Shown piece after piece: positions 58,374 through 60,165 of a stretch of DNA of 60,165 bases (position 1 is the first letter of the stretch; every line of letters starts with the position of its first letter). The position numbers and the translations under genes are program-made. Source of the stretch: a candidate division FCPU426 bacterium (GTDB lineage: Bacteria > Oederibacteriota > JAAXVQ01 > JAUVAV01); contig JAUVAV010000017.1 in assembly GCA_030591525.1 (NCBI GenBank), positions 1-60,165 on the forward strand. The letters are read 5' to 3'. Below the pieces are notes generated by a model. The model made no database searches and was not told the DNA's origin. It was given only the letters and a program-made list of their open reading frames with translations.

Positions 58374-60083
58374 ATGAGTAGCTTACGGATTGCCTTGGCC
58401 CAGATCAATCCTACCATGGGCGATTTCAAAACTAATACCGCAAAAATAAAGCGGAACATTATTCAGGCCCGGAAGGCGGACGCTGATTTGGTGGTTTGCC
58501 CGGAAATGGTTATTTGCGGTTATCCTCCGGAGGACTTGCTCTTGCAGTCCGGTTTTCTTGCCGCTAATGAAGCGGCCCGGCAGGAAGTGGCCCGTGAAAC
58601 GCAAGCGATAACCACGGTGGTGGGACTCGCGTACGGGGGACATGGCAAGACATTCAACTCGGCTGCGCTGATGGACGAAGGCAAGCTGTTGGATGTTTAC
58701 CATAAAATTGAATTGCCTAATTATGGAGTGTTTGATGAGAAACGCTATTTCGCGCCGGGCCGCCAACCATGCTTTTTCGAGTTGGGTAGTTGGCGCATAG
58801 CGATCACTATTTGTGAAGACCTATGGATCGAGAACGGAGTGGCGGAGAGCGTTATTCAACGGCAGAAAGTGGATTTGATTGTTAATTTGGCAGCTTCGCC
58901 TTTCCATGCCGGTAAGCAGAGCGTCCGGCAAAAAATCTTAAACCGGATAGCCCAGCGCAGCCGGGCGTATGTGGCGTATGTCAACCTGGTAGGCGGCCAG
59001 GATGAATTGGTTTTTGACGGCAACAGCATGATCATAAATCCCCGGGGAGAAATCGTGGCCGGCGCCGGGAGTTTTAGCGAGGAGCTTCTGCTGGCGGATA
59101 TTGAAAAGCCGTCCCGCCTTGCCTCGCCCCGGCCGGCTTCTCCGAAAAGCGGGGAATACGACGGAGGTTTAAGGATTAAGCGTCCGCTTAAATCCAACCG
59201 GAAAGCAATTCGCATAAAACCGGTTGCAAAAAAAAACCGCTTGGAAAATATTTATTCAGCGCTGGTGTTAGGAACGAGGGACTATGTTAAAAAAAACGGC
59301 TTTAAAAAAGCGGTTATTGGATTAAGCGGAGGGATAGATTCTTCGCTGACCGCGGCCATAGCCACGGCAGCTTTGGGCTGCGAAAACGTCATAGGCCTCA
59401 CCATGCCGTCGCAATATACTTCCGTTGCCACCCGTTCCGACGCAGGTCGGATTGCGGAGAATTTCAGGATACGCTTGTTTACCGTTCCCATTAAACCCAT
59501 ATTTGCCGCTTATCAGAAAACTCTATCAGGATCTTGGGGACCGGCGCCGGGAGGCATTGCAAACGAGAATCTGCAGGCCCGCATACGCGGCAATATCTTA
59601 ATGGCCTTTTCAAACCGTTTTGGATGGCTGGTTTTAACCACGGGCAACAAGAGCGAGGTAGCGGTGGGATATTGCACACTGTACGGGGATATGGCCGGTG
59701 GTTTAGCTGTAATCAAGGATGTTCCCAAGACCCTGGTATATGAGCTGGCACAGCATGTAAATGAAGCAGCCGGCCGGGAACTTATTCCGCAGAGTATTAT
59801 GGAACGTCCGCCTTCAGCGGAATTGCGTCCGGACCAAAAGGACGAGGATAGCCTGCCGCCATATGGCGTGCTTGATCCAATATTGAAGGAGTACGTGGAG
59901 GAGGACCGAGCTCTGGAAGAAATAATAGCTGAGGATTTTAAAAAGTCCACTGTGCTGGAAATTATCCAACGGGTAGACCGGAGTGAATACAAGCGCCGTC
60001 AGTCTCCGCCGGGAATCAAAATCACGCCCAAGGCCTTTGGCCGGGACCGGCGTCTGCCTATCACCAATCAATACCGGCCCTAG
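58374..60083 (+). CDS. nadE: Glutamine-dependent NAD+ synthetase
   Basis: A 569-residue enzyme for the last step of NAD synthesis. The N-terminal nitrilase (glutaminase) domain has RIALAQINPTMGDFKTN, the Glu region CPEMVICGYPPEDL, Lys in YHKIELPNYGVFDE and Cys in ITICEDLW. The C-terminal synthetase has the PP-loop AVIGLSGGIDSSL, TGNKSEVAVGYCTLYGDMAG and RPPSAELRPDQKDEDSLPPY. I choose ATG 58374, which starts MSSLRIALAQINP; the open frame back to 58296 overlaps mltD. The TAG stop is the first three bases of a TAGGAGCC repeat. Expression probably follows mltD. Confidence 0.93.
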   Translation: MSSLRIALAQINPTMGDFKTNTAKIKRNIIQARKADADLVVCPEMVICGYPPEDLLLQSGFLAANEAARQEVARETQAITTVVGLAYGGHGKTFNSAALMDEGKLLDVYHKIELPNYGVFDEKRYFAPGRQPCFFELGSWRIAITICEDLWIENGVAESVIQRQKVDLIVNLAASPFHAGKQSVRQKILNRIAQRSRAYVAYVNLVGGQDELVFDGNSMIINPRGEIVAGAGSFSEELLLADIEKPSRLASPRPASPKSGEYDGGLRIKRPLKSNRKAIRIKPVAKKNRLENIYSALVLGTRDYVKKNGFKKAVIGLSGGIDSSLTAAIATAALGCENVIGLTMPSQYTSVATRSDAGRIAENFRIRLFTVPIKPIFAAYQKTLSGSWGPAPGGIANENLQARIRGNILMAFSNRFGWLVLTTGNKSEVAVGYCTLYGDMAGGLAVIKDVPKTLVYELAQHVNEAAGRELIPQSIMERPPSAELRPDQKDEDSLPPYGVLDPILKEYVEEDRALEEIIAEDFKKSTVLEIIQRVDRSEYKRRQSPPGIKITPKAFGRDRRLPITNQYRP

Positions 60084-60165
60084 GAGCCTGAGCAATTAGT
60101 TGCTCAGGCTCCAGAGCATTTGAGATTCGATAGTAGAAATTAGATAAAATATCTCAAATGCGGTC
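60081..60165 (+). repeat. TAGGAGCC structured repeat element, cut by the window edge
   Basis: It starts with the nadE stop codon. The arm hairpin is GGAGCCTGAGCAA / TTGCTCAGGCTCC. Stem 1 is GCATTTGAGAT with ATCTCAAATGC, followed by GGTC at the edge. It is almost identical to the reverse-oriented copy at 25938-26072. The third arm and the second-stem partner lie outside the window. Confidence 0.75.

Noticed and set aside
1-60165. CRISPR array
   Set aside because: No regularly spaced direct repeats with unique spacers were found; the many repeats are isolated palindromes or inverted repeats, and no cas genes are present.

Overview
The window looks like a chromosomal segment of a Gram-negative, probably anaerobic bacterium. 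It encodes a TonB-dependent outer-membrane receptor, a lipid-phosphatase-type PAP2 membrane protein, a MltD-like lipoprotein and a chemoreceptor. It also encodes sulfide- and metal-cluster-oriented genes typical of anaerobes: ferredoxin-containing MinD-type ATPases with NifX/ORP-like proteins, a CoA-disulfide reductase-rhodanese and a Thi4-type thiazole synthase. Base composition is near 50% G+C. The secreted-protein C-terminal module (FlgD/type-IX-like) and the dense small palindromic repeats resemble those of uncultivated candidate phyla, but I cannot assign a taxon. No rRNA, tRNA or CRISPR array was seen.

Layout. 1-5.2 kb: end of an alpha-glucan phosphorylase, a large GlnE-type protein with N-terminal ACT-like domains, and a small membrane protein. 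5.3-9.1 kb: a DUF134 regulator with a near-perfect 28-bp operator inside its own promoter, followed by an 'orange protein'-like metal-cluster operon (two NifX-like proteins, two DUF5320 proteins, two ferredoxin-MinD ATPases). 9.4-11.6 kb: CoA-binding protein and CoA-disulfide reductase-rhodanese. 11.9-13.6 kb: a secreted multidomain protein. 13.7-22.3 kb: a defence island with HigBA, hairpin-rich DNA and gene debris, a complete Hachiman system (HamA nuclease, HamB helicase), an ORF-less group II intron-like RNA, and an AT-rich pair of which one protein has a PD-(D/E)XK-like motif. 22.8-25.9 kb: an LhgO-like oxidase, an HD hydrolase and a membrane-anchored GyrI-like protein. 26.1-33.4 kb: sulfur and cofactor genes (cysK, metY, a PP-loop protein, PilZ, DUF89, MBL fold, thi4, DUF488). 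33.5-36.7 kb: MgtE and a PAP2 protein. 36.8-42.1 kb: cobalamin riboswitch with btuB-btuF-btuD-btuC. 42.1-53.6 kb: DoxX-like, TPR, GyrI-like, GNAT, substrate-binding protein and MCP genes, an arginine/glutamate-repeat protein, an archaemetzincin-like protein that has lost its protease motif, pgmB and a GT4 glycosyltransferase. 53.8-60.1 kb: an Asp-nucleophile alpha/beta hydrolase, folE2, an unknown protein, an atypical metallophosphoesterase, an MltD-like transglycosylase and nadE.

Two things stand out. First, several families of short structured repeats lie in nearly every intergenic gap and repeatedly supply the stop codon of the upstream gene. One family (TAGGAGCC elements) keeps two interleaved stems across copies by compensatory base changes. 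Second, the 50.2 kb protein keeps the archaemetzincin scaffold and its four-cysteine zinc site, yet every residue of the HExxHxxGxxH motif is replaced.
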